From assembly GCF_943192995.1 (NCBI RefSeq), contig NZ_CALPCP010000003.1, positions 124,001 to 188,000 on the forward strand: DNA of 64,000 bases. Reading direction: 5' to 3'. Below the pieces are notes generated by a model. It did not search any database. It was not told the origin of the DNA and saw nothing but the letters and a program-made list of their open reading frames with translations. Below are positions 35,137 to 43,849 of the stretch, one piece after another. Within the stretch, counting starts at the first letter, position 1. The number at the start of each line of letters is the position of its first letter. The translations under genes and the position numbers were made by a program. This stretch comes from Flintibacter muris. Lineage in GTDB: Bacteria > Bacillota > Clostridia > Oscillospirales > Oscillospiraceae.

Positions 35137-35951
35137 CGATCCGGCTTGTGACAGATGAAAAAATTGCGGAAACCTCCTCGAAAGGGAATCAAGAAAAGTG
35201 GTATGACCAGGTAGCGGACTGTTGGTACAAGCTGGATCAGTTTGGCTATGAGGCACTGACGGAAACCGTTGTTTCCGTACTGTTGGAGCGGAGCAATCTT
35301 GAGACGGACACGCCCTTCACGTTTGTACGCTATCATGTGGAACGCCTGCAAGTCCATGGCCGGGAGCGCACAGGCTGCTCCAGCAGGAATTTTTTACAAC
35401 CCGGCCAAGCGCTCATTACAGTCAATCGTCTGTTGTCCAGTCACTTGGGAAAACCTTTGAGAGAGGAACTGGTTCGCCTTTCCAGTGACAAAAAACGGAT
35501 TGCCTATCTGGCGGAAATGACAGCAGAGATGACTGGTCTGAAGCTGTTCCCGCAATACCTGACCCTGCTTTTTGAGGTGGATGCCCTATTTTGCAACGAT
35601 GACCGCCACTTGAATAATATTGCGGTCATTGAAAAGAACGGTAAATACGACTATTGTCCAATCTTTGATAACGGTGCGGGGCTTTTGTCCAACACACAGC
35701 TGTCTCAAATGGATATCTCTCCGCCTGCTCTGATTTCCGCTTTGCGGGCCAGACCTTTCGGCACTACGTTCACCCGGCAGATGAATACGGCCCGGAGCCT
35801 ATATGGAACACAATTGACAATACCGAAACTAACACCAAACGATATTCAAAAAGTTTTGCAGCCAATTTTGGAATATTATCCCCGTCGAGACCACGGCATC
35901 ATCGTGGATCGCGTTGAGGCTTGTATTCTTACAAGACAGAAAAAGTTATGA
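35133..35951 (+). CDS. HipA/CtkA-like kinase, putative toxin
   Basis: 272 residues of the HipA-like serine/threonine kinase fold. LFEVDALFCNDDRHLNNIAV is the catalytic loop with aspartate and asparagine; CPIFDNGAGLLSNT is the metal-binding DFG-like segment. The N-terminal HipA subdomain is absent, as in CtkA-type short kinases. Its start overlaps the AbrB-like gene (ATGA), so the two form a coupled pair. If a toxin, it would phosphorylate a host protein; the target is unknown. The TlpA gene begins 18 bases later, so read-through is possible. Confidence 0.75.
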   Translation: MTIRLVTDEKIAETSSKGNQEKWYDQVADCWYKLDQFGYEALTETVVSVLLERSNLETDTPFTFVRYHVERLQVHGRERTGCSSRNFLQPGQALITVNRLLSSHLGKPLREELVRLSSDKKRIAYLAEMTAEMTGLKLFPQYLTLLFEVDALFCNDDRHLNNIAVIEKNGKYDYCPIFDNGAGLLSNTQLSQMDISPPALISALRARPFGTTFTRQMNTARSLYGTQLTIPKLTPNDIQKVLQPILEYYPRRDHGIIVDRVEACILTRQKKL

Positions 35952-35968
35952 AATATGGAGGAACTGAC

Positions 35969-36586
35969 ATGAATAAACTGCGCAAAACGCTTTTCGTGTT
36001 CCTAATACTGTCGCTGGCTCTGCTTGGCGGATGCGCCGGGGACAGCAGCAAGTTGCCAGCCGGGGGTACTCCCGAAACGGAAACAGCAGTTGTCTCCCCT
36101 GACCAAGATGGGGCATCTTCGGAGTCCGCACCGTCTGACCAGGAAGAAACGGCCCCTATTTTCATCACTTTTAAGGGAACAGATCTGGATGGAAACACAG
36201 TTTCCCAGGAGATTTTCTCCCAGTCCAAGCTCACTATGGTCAATGTATGGGCGACCTACTGTAACCCCTGCCTCAGCGAGATGCCGGGGCTGGGCGAGTT
36301 GGCGGCGGAGTATGACCCGGCGGAGTTCCAGCTCATCGGCATCGTCAGCGATGTGATGGAGGGCGAGGACCAGTCGCTCGTGGAAAGCCTGGTCCAGGAG
36401 ACGGGGGCGAACTATCTGCACCTGCTGGCCAACGATTCCATCGGCCAAGCCATCCTGTCCAGTGTGAGTGCCGTACCCACTACCTTCTTCTTTGACGGAG
36501 AAGGGGCATACCTGGGCGGTGTCGTTGGTTCTGCGGAAAAATCAGCATGGGAGGAACTCATCCATGAGCTTCTGGAAAAACAGTAA
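35969..36586 (+). CDS. TlpA-like thiol-disulfide lipoprotein
   Basis: 205 residues. A lipoprotein signal (LSLALLGGC) puts C22 at the mature N-terminus; a Ser/Glu-rich linker follows. The thioredoxin fold has WATYCNPC (C98, C101) and the cis-proline segment SAVPTTFFF. It sits outside the membrane and probably reduces disulfides in surface or haem-related proteins. GGAGG precedes the ATG. The end overlaps a CD1871A-like gene by 23 bases and a 4Fe-4S membrane protein follows, a known three-gene arrangement; electrons may come from that partner. Confidence 0.88.
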   Translation: MNKLRKTLFVFLILSLALLGGCAGDSSKLPAGGTPETETAVVSPDQDGASSESAPSDQEETAPIFITFKGTDLDGNTVSQEIFSQSKLTMVNVWATYCNPCLSEMPGLGELAAEYDPAEFQLIGIVSDVMEGEDQSLVESLVQETGANYLHLLANDSIGQAILSSVSAVPTTFFFDGEGAYLGGVVGSAEKSAWEELIHELLEKQ

Positions 36587-36716
36587 GAGGTACGCCTGGG
36601 TATTAGGGGCGCTTGCCGGAACTCTTTTCCTCGGAGCCGGAGCCTTGCAGGGGCAGTTTGCGGTGATATGGAAAAAGGCAGTGATGATTTGCCTGGAGTG
36701 TATCGGGATTGGGTGA
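36564..36716 (+). CDS. CD1871A-like CXXC-motif small membrane protein
   Basis: 50 residues with one transmembrane helix (WVLGALAGTLFLGAGALQG) and a C-terminal CLEC motif. It matches the short CD1871A-type family that accompanies TlpA-like and NapH-like genes in Clostridia. Its start lies inside the TlpA gene and three bases separate it from the next gene, so the three are coupled. The CXXC probably shuttles thiols or electrons. Confidence 0.75.
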   Translation: MSFWKNSKRYAWVLGALAGTLFLGAGALQGQFAVIWKKAVMICLECIGIG

Positions 36717-36719
36717 GCT

Positions 36720-37568
36720 ATGAAACGAATTCGATTGACAGTACAGATTCTGTTCACCATTGTAACAAACGGGTACATGTATGGCTTCCTGAATGGTAAA
36801 ATCTACCGCGGCAGCTTAAAATACGCCTGTGTTCCGGGGCTGAACTGCTACTCCTGCCCTGGGGCCGTGGCCTCCTGCCCAATAGGGGCGCTGCAGGCGC
36901 TGTTGAACCAAAGGGGCTTTCAAATTCCCTTTGCCGCGCTGGGTTTTTTCTTCCTGTTCGGCAGCCTGCTGGGGCGCTTCGTCTGCGGCTGGCTGTGTCC
37001 CTTTGGGCTGGTACAGGATCTTTTACACAAGATCCCCATCTTCCACAAGAAAAAGCGCCTGCCTTATCACCATATCTTAAAGTATGGAAAATACGCAGTG
37101 CTGGTTCTTTTGGTGTGTGTCGGCTCCATGTTTTTGTTTGGGGGATTTGCAAAAGTCCCTGCATTCTGCAAATATCTGTGCCCCTCCGGCACCTTGTTCG
37201 GTGCAATCCCTCTGCTTAGCACGAATGAGGCTCTCCGAGGCCAAGCCGGCGGTCTGTTTCTGTGGAAGTTGGGGATTTTGATTGCCGTTGTATTGTTGTC
37301 TATGAAAATATACCGGCCTTTTTGCCAATATCTGTGCCCGCTGGGGGCAATCTATGGCTGGTTTAACCGGTTCAGCCTTGTGCAAATCCAATGGGAAAAG
37401 GAACTGTGCGTCTCCTGTATGGCCTGTGAAAAAGCCTGTCCAGTGGCTCTCTCTCTGCGAGAAATCTCCCGCTCCCCGGAGTGTATCCGGTGCGGAAAAT
37501 GCGTGGATGCCTGTCCGCAGAAGTGCCTTCATTTTTGCGGCATCAGGACAAAAGGCACAAAGAGTTAA
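36720..37568 (+). CDS. polyferredoxin membrane protein, NapH/CcdA-like role
   Basis: 282 residues with at least four transmembrane helices, repeated CxxxCP segments (CGWLCPFG, CKYLCPSG, CQYLCPLG) and two 4Fe-4S clusters near the C-terminus (CVSCMACEKACP, CIRCGKCVDACP). It belongs to the NapH/MauN-like group and likely carries electrons across the membrane to the TlpA-like protein. It starts three bases after the CD1871A-like gene and ends before a strong terminator, closing the operon. Confidence 0.85.
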   Translation: MKRIRLTVQILFTIVTNGYMYGFLNGKIYRGSLKYACVPGLNCYSCPGAVASCPIGALQALLNQRGFQIPFAALGFFFLFGSLLGRFVCGWLCPFGLVQDLLHKIPIFHKKKRLPYHHILKYGKYAVLVLLVCVGSMFLFGGFAKVPAFCKYLCPSGTLFGAIPLLSTNEALRGQAGGLFLWKLGILIAVVLLSMKIYRPFCQYLCPLGAIYGWFNRFSLVQIQWEKELCVSCMACEKACPVALSLREISRSPECIRCGKCVDACPQKCLHFCGIRTKGTKS

Positions 37569-37586
37569 TCAAATGATTTACAAATC

Positions 37587-37625
37587 AAATGTCAGGCGGA
37601 GCAATTCCGCCTGACATTTTTTTAT
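37587..37625 (+). terminator. terminator of the TlpA operon
   Basis: Perfect 13-bp stem AAATGTCAGGCGG with CCGCCTGACATTT, 7-base loop, then a T run. Confidence 0.9.
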
Positions 37626-37660
37626 TTCTACCACATATTTATGAACTGAGGTGATGCAAA

Positions 37661-37855
37661 TTGGAAAGCGCACAGCGAGAGCTGGTCAGCGTTCTGCTGG
37701 ATCATATCCGTTCCCTTGGTCTCATATCGAATTCCGCCTATTCCGGCGCGGTGGATTTGGTACATTCTGTGATAGACTTCCCGGAATTTTTCCGGTATCC
37801 TGTGTGCTTGACAAAGGAGGCGAACGGACATGAATGTGCTCAGGATACGCAATGA
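37661..37855 (+). CDS. small recombinase-associated protein
   Basis: 64 residues from a TTG with GAGGTG upstream. QRELVSVLLDHIRSLGLISN followed by HSVIDFPEFFRYPVCL resembles small unnamed proteins found directly ahead of recombinase genes in clostridial elements. It overlaps the recombinase by 26 bases. It may assist excision, as a guess. Confidence 0.6.
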   Translation: MESAQRELVSVLLDHIRSLGLISNSAYSGAVDLVHSVIDFPEFFRYPVCLTKEANGHECAQDTQ

Positions 37856-39596
37856 GATGCGCAGTGGGAAAACCATCTTTGACCTTCCCCTGCGGGTGAC
37901 CTTTTACGCTAGAGTTTCCACCGACAAGGATGAGCAGATCAACAGCCTGGAAAACCAAATTCAATACTACACCGAGCTGATCCAGTCAAAGCCCAACTGG
38001 ACCTACATAGAAGGGTACATCGACGAGGGCATCAGCGGGACCAGCACCAAAAAGCGGGACAGCTTCAATCGGATGATAAGAGACGCCAAAGCGGGGCGGT
38101 TTGACTTCATCATCACGAAGGAGATATCCCGCTTTTCCCGTTCCACTCTGGACAGCATCAAGTACACCCAGGAACTGTTGGAACACGATGTGGGGGTGCT
38201 GTTCCAGAACGACAACATCAACACCCTGGACAGCGACAGCGAGTTCCGGCTGGTAGTCATGGCCGGAGTGGCCCAGGACGAGGTGCGCAAGCTGTCGGAA
38301 CGGCTGAAATTCGGCTTCCGGCAGGCCATTAAAAACGGCCATGTATTGGGCAACGACAAGCTGTGGGGCTACGACAAGAAGGATTGTGTGCTGACCATCA
38401 ACGAGGAAGAAGCCCAGGTAGTACGGCGGATTTTTGATCTCTACGCTAATCAGCAGATGGGCATCCGGCGCATCTCCCAGACGCTGTACGACGAGGGCTT
38501 CACCAGCCGCAAGGGCAACACCTTCAATGTCTTGACCATCCGTCACATCCTCTGCAATCCTAAGTATAAAGGCTGGTACTGTGCCAACAAAAGCCAGACA
38601 GTGGACTATCGCAGTAAGCGGAAGGTTTTCCTGGACGAAAGCGAGTGGGTCATGTACCCGGACCCATCCATCCCGGCAATCGTGTCGGAGGAGCTGTGGG
38701 ACCGGGCCAACGCCCTCTACAAACGCCGCAGCCAGCAAATGATGTCCCACCAGAGCGCGGCGAAGTTCCACAACCGCTACCCCTACAGCGGGAAAATCAT
38801 CTGCGAGGAGCACGGCACCAGCTTCCACCGGCAGGTGCTGAGAAGCTCCAAAGGCGAAAAAGAGGTTTGGCAGTGCCGGGTATACCGGAACCGCGGCCGG
38901 GTGGCCTGCTCCGCCCCCCAACTGCGTACTACAGAACTGGATCAGATCATGGCTCAAATTTTCGACCAGCTGACCCAGAACAAACAAGCTATTATTGACG
39001 CAGTGGTGACCGTCCTCCAGTCTGTCCCCGACGAGCACGACTACGCCCAGGACATCCGTCACATTGAGGAAGACCTTTCCTCCATCCAGGCAAAAAAAGA
39101 CCGCCTGCTGGAGATGAGCATTGAGGGCGTCATCTCCACAGCGGAGTTCAAGCAGCGCAACGATGGGTTCAATGAGCAGGCCAAGGTTCTGGAAGAACGG
39201 CTGGCGGTGCTCCAGTCGGAGGCAGAAAAAGGACAGCAGACCACGGCGCAATTACAGGAAATCCGCTCTGCTCTGGAAGAGGAACTAACCTTCCAAAACA
39301 GCGTCAATTCTGCTGTGGTCACCACAATTTTAGATAAAATCATAGTCAAAAAAGGCAGTACAAAAGAGGAACTTCATTTAGAAATCCACTTGAAATTCGG
39401 CGGCCCCTGCGGGGTCGTTTTTAACCGGGAAAATTCCTCCTTCCGCTTCAACCCTTGTTTAACGGAACAAGCAAAAGGAAGGGAACTCTGGAAAGCCAAG
39501 GGGCAAGCCAGTTTCCGAGATTATGGGCGGAATATGGTGTGCCACTATTCTGTAATTTGGGATGGGTCTTTCAAGGATTCCAACAGGTTAGATTGA
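37830..39596 (+). CDS. large serine recombinase, intact catalytic part
   Basis: 588 residues. The catalytic serine is in TFYARVSTDKDEQ, and ITKEISRFSRSTLDS follows. Recombinase domain, zinc ribbon (GKIICEEHGTSFHR, CRVYRNRGRVACS) and coiled coil (ALEEELTFQNSVNSAVV) are complete. AAAGGAGG precedes the ATG. After about residue 535 (FGGPCGVVFNRENSS) the last 40-50 residues look unrelated to the family and run into a truncated acetyltransferase on the other strand. The original stop may have been lost at an integration or deletion junction. Confidence 0.88.
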   Translation: MNVLRIRNEMRSGKTIFDLPLRVTFYARVSTDKDEQINSLENQIQYYTELIQSKPNWTYIEGYIDEGISGTSTKKRDSFNRMIRDAKAGRFDFIITKEISRFSRSTLDSIKYTQELLEHDVGVLFQNDNINTLDSDSEFRLVVMAGVAQDEVRKLSERLKFGFRQAIKNGHVLGNDKLWGYDKKDCVLTINEEEAQVVRRIFDLYANQQMGIRRISQTLYDEGFTSRKGNTFNVLTIRHILCNPKYKGWYCANKSQTVDYRSKRKVFLDESEWVMYPDPSIPAIVSEELWDRANALYKRRSQQMMSHQSAAKFHNRYPYSGKIICEEHGTSFHRQVLRSSKGEKEVWQCRVYRNRGRVACSAPQLRTTELDQIMAQIFDQLTQNKQAIIDAVVTVLQSVPDEHDYAQDIRHIEEDLSSIQAKKDRLLEMSIEGVISTAEFKQRNDGFNEQAKVLEERLAVLQSEAEKGQQTTAQLQEIRSALEEELTFQNSVNSAVVTTILDKIIVKKGSTKEELHLEIHLKFGGPCGVVFNRENSSFRFNPCLTEQAKGRELWKAKGQASFRDYGRNMVCHYSVIWDGSFKDSNRLD

Positions 39597-39765
39597 TGTT
39601 GCAATCCTCAATGGTTTTACGCGCAATAATCTCCCCATCTTCCTCGAAATGGTTGTCCCGCATCCCGAATTCTTGTGTTGCGCCATACAGAAAGGCTTCC
39701 TGATTGTCCAAAATAAACTGCTCCCGGTCATCCGGCTCTAAACGAACGAGAACAATTGTTAGAAA
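39595..39765 (-). pseudogene. N-terminal fragment of a GNAT acetyltransferase
   Basis: On the minus strand the frame reads VRLEPDDREQFILDNQEAFL and GMRDNHFEEDGEIIARKTIE, the start of a GNAT-family N-acetyltransferase common in Clostridia. The catalytic core that should follow is missing because the plus-strand recombinase tail begins there. No good start codon remains. It marks a junction near 39590. Confidence 0.6.
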
Positions 39766-39777
39766 ATGCTTGTGTGA

Positions 39778-40110
39778 TCAGTGCCTGATAAATTTTTCAT
39801 CACGGGTGGGAATCCCGCTTTCATCAAGAACATATCTTTCCACGCTCATGTGCAGGTCATATTTTTCCCGCAGTTGTGAGATGGTTTCCATCATTGGAGA
39901 CGCATGATGCTGGTCCAGGGACTCCTGATCTCTCCATCTGTCAATGAGCAGAACAGTCTCAGGTTCACTAAAAGGAAAGAAATATTCATACCGCTCATTT
40001 CCATCCTCTCCGCGAATCAACGTCGCCGTCCCGCTTGCCTCCATTTCCTCGGCAAACTTGCGGGCGCTGCCGCCTTTCCCCGTATAGGTCAGAAGTACCA
40101 GGATGCTCAT
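39778..40110 (-). CDS. YgiN-type monooxygenase (ABM domain)
   Basis: 110 residues of the antibiotic biosynthesis monooxygenase fold, with LVLLTYTGKGGSARKFAEEM at the N-terminus, RYEYFFPFSEPETVLLIDRW, and LDQHHASPMMETISQL. Members such as YgiN act on quinols or in stress responses. The gene overlaps the upstream flavodoxin-like reductase by four bases, so the two form a redox operon. Confidence 0.8.
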   Translation of the reverse strand: MSILVLLTYTGKGGSARKFAEEMEASGTATLIRGEDGNERYEYFFPFSEPETVLLIDRWRDQESLDQHHASPMMETISQLREKYDLHMSVERYVLDESGIPTRDEKFIRH

Positions 40111-40706
40111 ATGGCAGGTTCCTCCCCCTGATAGATGTTCTTCCCGAATTGATACGCTTTTTCCAAATAATCTGTCTTGTCGATCCGGGGCTTTCCATTC
40201 GTATCCCCGCAGCCGCCAGCCAACAGCATCCCCTTGTCGTGGAAGCCGATATAGTTGACGAGGGCGAAGCGGTAATAGGACACCGCCTGGTCGAAGGTCC
40301 AGAAGAAGTTATCCGCCGCTGTCATCAGCAGGGCACAGTCCTTCACAGGGTATCGTTCATATCGGCCCAGAGGCGGGTCAGTGTCCTCCTCCGCGATGCA
40401 GTAGAACCGTTCAATGAACGCCTTGATCCGGGAGGACAGTGTCCAGAAATACAGCGGGGACGCGAAGACCAGCAGATCCGCCTCCTTGACTTTGGGAACA
40501 AGGCCGTTGAAGCTGTCCTTTTGCACACAGGGCTTGCCATAACGGCAGGCGTTACAGCCCAAACATCCCTTTACCTCATGCCGCAGCAGGGAGATTACCT
40601 CCACGCTGTGTCCGGCCTCCTCAGCACCCCGCTTGAAGCTGTCTATCAACTGAGCGGTGTTGCCCTTGGGCCGTCCACCGCCCTGAATGACCACGATCCT
40701 TTTCAT
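40107..40706 (-). CDS. NADPH-dependent FMN reductase-like flavoprotein
   Basis: 199 residues of the flavodoxin/FMN-reductase family. VIQGGGRPKGNTAQLIDSF is the phosphate-binding loop; LGCNACRYGKPCVQKD and ASPLYFWTLSSRIKAFIER are typical of the iron-sulfur flavoprotein-like group. I chose the ATG at 40706, with AGGAGGC upstream; an ATG at 40733 would add nine residues. It is coupled to the monooxygenase gene downstream, suggesting joint handling of a quinone or toxic electrophile. Confidence 0.85.
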   Translation of the reverse strand: MKRIVVIQGGGRPKGNTAQLIDSFKRGAEEAGHSVEVISLLRHEVKGCLGCNACRYGKPCVQKDSFNGLVPKVKEADLLVFASPLYFWTLSSRIKAFIERFYCIAEEDTDPPLGRYERYPVKDCALLMTAADNFFWTFDQAVSYYRFALVNYIGFHDKGMLLAGGCGDTNGKPRIDKTDYLEKAYQFGKNIYQGEEPAI

Positions 40707-40809
40707 AGCCGCCTCCTGTCGATTGGATTGCAATCATTATACCTGATAAAATAGCCGTATTCAAGATGGATGAAGGAATCGGCGCACAATCGTTGCAAAG
40801 ACTTCTCAC

Positions 40810-41190
40810 CTAAATCAGTTCACACTTGATACTTTCCTCGGCACGGTTCATAATGCTGTTCATAGCCCTGACCCACTCCCACTGTGACTGGCGCTTCAAG
40901 TCCTCGGTGACGCCCTCGGCAGCGGCCATCTGCCTGATGATGAGCCGATAGCGATCCTGCGCCTGCTCGTCCAAATCGGCAAGGTAGGTGTGCAGTCTGC
41001 CCGTCAAGGTCAGGTGGTTGAGCAGGAGTGGATTCGTTTCTTCCAGATACGCCCGGTGCATCCGCCCCCACTTCCCGATGGGGTGGTCATCGTCCTCCGG
41101 TAATCCGATAGCCGGGATGTAGTAGTCCCCGACCAGGACATAATCAAGGTCGTTCATCTCATCATGTATCCTTGGTTTCAATTCATTCAT
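40810..41190 (-). CDS. tnpV: TnpV-like transposon protein
   Basis: 126 residues similar to the TnpV family carried by clostridial transposons (for example Tn4451-type): YVLVGDYYIPAIGLPEDDDH, GKWGRMHRAYLEETNPLLLN and WEWVRAMNSIMNRAEE. Function is unknown; it is a marker of mobile DNA. GGAACGCT precedes the ATG. Confidence 0.85.
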   Translation of the reverse strand: MNELKPRIHDEMNDLDYVLVGDYYIPAIGLPEDDDHPIGKWGRMHRAYLEETNPLLLNHLTLTGRLHTYLADLDEQAQDRYRLIIRQMAAAEGVTEDLKRQSQWEWVRAMNSIMNRAEESIKCELI

Positions 41191-41524
41191 AGCGTTCCTC
41201 CGTCATTTCAGATGTTTTCGGTAGCGGCTACCGATAATGCGATATGGATGTTATTTCCTTTCCTACAACAGCAAGTCCTATTCACCACAAATGAGCCGCA
41301 GTCATATGTATTTGGTGGCAGAAACCACCCTCCACATATTAACTCTCAAAAACGGATTTTAGAGGACTATGCAAGAAAAAACGGCTTTTCCAATATCCGG
41401 CACTTTACCGATGATAGTGCTATATTAGGACCAAGTCAGAAAGTGCTTATAAAAGAAGCCTTTTTCTGATTTGGTCCATTTTTTTGCGCTAAAAATCAAA
41501 ACTAAAAAAGAGGGGATGTGCGGA
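41191..41524 (+). pseudogene. gap with a serine-recombinase scrap
   Basis: Only 41339-41416 is recognisable: NSQKRILEDYARKNGFSNIR followed by HFTDD is the resolvase-domain segment after the nucleophile. Frames before and after do not fit. The rest of the gap is AT-rich with no gene. Confidence 0.55.
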
Positions 41525-42349
41525 ATGGCAATAATTTACAGCGTCAGCAATTTTAAGGGGGGCTGCGGCAAGACATCAACAGCATTAAATCTGGGAGCTG
41601 CACTGTCTGCTGCCGGGAAGTCTGTCGCGCTGGTTGACAACGATGTTCAAAGCAATCTCACGGCATCGCTGGGCTATACCCCTGCCGAGCAGCCCCGCAC
41701 ACTGGCAAACCTCTTGCTGGCCGCCATTGACTACCCGAAGGATTTGGACTACCATTTACAGAAGACTGTCATCCATACGGACACCGGCATCGACCTTATA
41801 CCTGCCAACCACCGGCTGTCGGACGCTGCCGCCCGACTCCAGGTTATGCAACTCTCACAGTACAACGCTGTGGGAGATTCCGGGCGGACCAGTGAAAGAG
41901 TCATGGCCGACCTGCTGGAACATCTGCGGTCTTTCTATGATTATATCATCATTGACTGCGGCTTGAAGCATGAACTGCTAACCGTCAACGCTTTGGCGGC
42001 GTCGGACTTCTGTATTGTGCCGGTCCAGGCTCACTTTCTAGCCAGCGAGGGTATCCCGGAAGTGCTGGAATTGGTCAGGTCGGTGCGGGAACGGTTCAAC
42101 CCCAAGCTCCAAATCGCTGGCATCCTGCTGACCATGTACCAGTCCCGGCCTCAGCTGTGCCGCAGCGTCCGGGAGAGTGTGGGCGAGATCTACGGCAAGT
42201 CCTTCCACGTCTTTGAGCGTCCCATTGAATACTCCATTAAGGTAGCGGAGTGTCCCACCGCCGGGCAGAGCATTTTTGACTACGCTCCGAAGAATGCCGC
42301 CGCCGATTCCTACCGCAGTCTGGCGGAGGAGGTGCTGAGGCTTGCTTAA
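41525..42349 (+). CDS. parA: ParA-family ATPase
   Basis: 274 residues. Deviant Walker A FKGGCGKTSTALNLG, Walker A' LVDNDVQSNLTASLG and Walker B YIIIDCGLKHELLT are present. This is the Soj/ParA class used for partitioning plasmids and integrative elements. I chose ATG at 41525; ATGTGCGG nine bases upstream is also possible, and GAGGGG lies before both. The partner ParB gene overlaps by eight bases but is truncated, so partitioning is probably lost. Confidence 0.88.
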   Translation: MAIIYSVSNFKGGCGKTSTALNLGAALSAAGKSVALVDNDVQSNLTASLGYTPAEQPRTLANLLLAAIDYPKDLDYHLQKTVIHTDTGIDLIPANHRLSDAAARLQVMQLSQYNAVGDSGRTSERVMADLLEHLRSFYDYIIIDCGLKHELLTVNALAASDFCIVPVQAHFLASEGIPEVLELVRSVRERFNPKLQIAGILLTMYQSRPQLCRSVRESVGEIYGKSFHVFERPIEYSIKVAECPTAGQSIFDYAPKNAAADSYRSLAEEVLRLA

Positions 42350-42569
42350 AGCGAACATGAACGATATGTTGAAACGGCGCATGGCCGCTACCCAGCAGGC
42401 GTCAGAGTTACAAACCAGCGATGAAGCCTACCAGCAGATTTTCCGGGAGAAGGCGCCTGTTGGTGCTGCCCAGCTCTGTGATCTCCCGCTGGACAAGCTG
42501 GTGGCCTTTTTCACAGCGGACATCGGCTTTCGTCCCTATTCCAAAGATATCCTGAACCGTACCGCGTAA
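42342..42569 (+). pseudogene. parB fragment
   Basis: Residues 1-68 match a ParB N-terminus: DAYQQIFREKAPV-like text followed by LPLDKLVAFFTADIGFRPYS. The CTP-binding and HTH segments are gone. At about 42545 the sequence switches to the antisense of a ribbon-helix-helix gene, so a deletion joined the two genes tail to tail. Confidence 0.75.
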
Positions 42570-42749
42570 GACAGACGCCAGTGCGGGTGGGAGATAAGCG
42601 GTGGCCTCTTGGCCTGAGATGTATCCGGCGTAGAACCGGATGGCCTTCTCGATAAACTCGTTTTGTGTACGGCAGTTGTCCCGAAGACACATCTCTTTGA
42701 CGAGTTGCTGCGTCTCAGGGGAAATTCGCAGCGCGAACTTGAATTTTTT
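42545..42749 (-). pseudogene. ribbon-helix-helix protein, frameshifted and truncated
   Basis: The minus-strand frame reads KFKFALRISPETQQLVKEMC and RTQNEFIEKAIRFYAGYISG, a CopG-type DNA-binding protein. The expected start ATGCCAAGA (about 42759) is in another frame: a run of six A puts the body out of register, so translation from it stops after about 14 codons. The 3' end is replaced by parB sequence. It is doubly broken. Confidence 0.7.
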
Positions 42750-42960
42750 CTCTTGGCATGATGCTCCTCCTGAAATTCGTATATATCCCCGCCGAGATCC
42801 CGCGAAAAACGGGCAACGGCGGGCTTTTTGTGAAAGCAGACCCCCGAATTGACCCCAGGGGGTGAAAAATGACCCCCGCCCGAACGTCCCCGCCCCGCTC
42901 TGCGGGGCGGTGTTTCCCGTGCGGAGGGGCGCTTGCGACCCCCGCGCTTTATCCTGCACT

Positions 42961-43809
42961 TTATCTTGTTGAAACGCTGTCCAAAAGCCGCACCGAAATC
43001 ATGGACGCCGCATTTTTCTCCACCGAGTTAAGGATGAACCCAGCCAGGTCACAGGCGTAGAACGGCCCCTCAATCTTCAGCCCCCGCTCCCGAATATACG
43101 CTTCCAGCGTGACGTAAGCTGCCGAAATATCCCAGTGGCCTCGGCAGCAGACATATAAAAAGGTTCCAGCGGGCTTCTCCTTATAATAGGGGAAGTCCGC
43201 TTTTTCTTTGATTCGGGTATAGAGGTGGCTGATGGCCCCTGGCCCGCCCTGCTCCCCTGGCTGGTGGATAGCCCCCAAGAGGAAATCCGTCTGTATCCCG
43301 TACCGAGCGCACAACGCTTGGCACCGCTCCAGTACGGTAATCAGCATCTCGTCCTCGCTGGCTCCCGGGGACATCAGCCCCTCCAGCTCCTCCACCGGGA
43401 GGGCCAGCAGGTGCTCCGTCTCAAACCAGGCGGTCTGTGGAACCATATCTGAAACCGACCCGAACTCCAGGCTGCGCAGGGCGTTGGATAGTACAAAGTC
43501 CATGTGCTCCAGCCTCCGCCGCTCCGCCTCCAGGCAGTCCTTCTGTTCCCGCAGAAGTTCTATGGTTTTGTGAGTATCCTGCCCCCGGAGGCAGCGGCGG
43601 ATCTCCTCCAGGGGTGTGCCCGTCTGGCGGAAGATAGAGATGGCGTAAAAATCGTAGAACTGCTCCACATCGTAGTAAAAATAGCCGTTGTCCCCCTGGT
43701 GGACGGGCAAAAGCAGCCCAATATCCTTGTAGTGACGCAGGGTCTCCTTGGTGGTGCCGCACAGGGCAGCGAAAGCCCCGGAGGTCAGCCAGCCTATTTT
43801 CCGCTCCAT
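42961..43809 (-). CDS. MerR-family regulator with effector domain
   Basis: 282 residues. The N-terminal MerR domain has FAALCGTTKETLRHYKDIGL, and a coiled coil follows (RRCLRGQDTHKTIELLREQK). The C-terminal part (about 120-280) resembles the GyrI-like small-molecule-binding fold of BmrR-type regulators. GGGGAGG precedes the ATG; an ATG 87 bases upstream lacks one. A MATE pump lies nearby on the opposite strand, after a small GNAT gene, so drug-responsive control of export is plausible. Confidence 0.85.
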   Translation of the reverse strand: MERKIGWLTSGAFAALCGTTKETLRHYKDIGLLLPVHQGDNGYFYYDVEQFYDFYAISIFRQTGTPLEEIRRCLRGQDTHKTIELLREQKDCLEAERRRLEHMDFVLSNALRSLEFGSVSDMVPQTAWFETEHLLALPVEELEGLMSPGASEDEMLITVLERCQALCARYGIQTDFLLGAIHQPGEQGGPGAISHLYTRIKEKADFPYYKEKPAGTFLYVCCRGHWDISAAYVTLEAYIRERGLKIEGPFYACDLAGFILNSVEKNAASMISVRLLDSVSTR

Positions 43810-43849
43810 AAAAATTTCCTCCCCAAAATGAAAAATATCTCTTGACTGC

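Noticed and set aside
37986..39251. 421-codon minus-strand open frame
   Set aside because: Antisense shadow of the recombinase at 37830; no recognisable domain.
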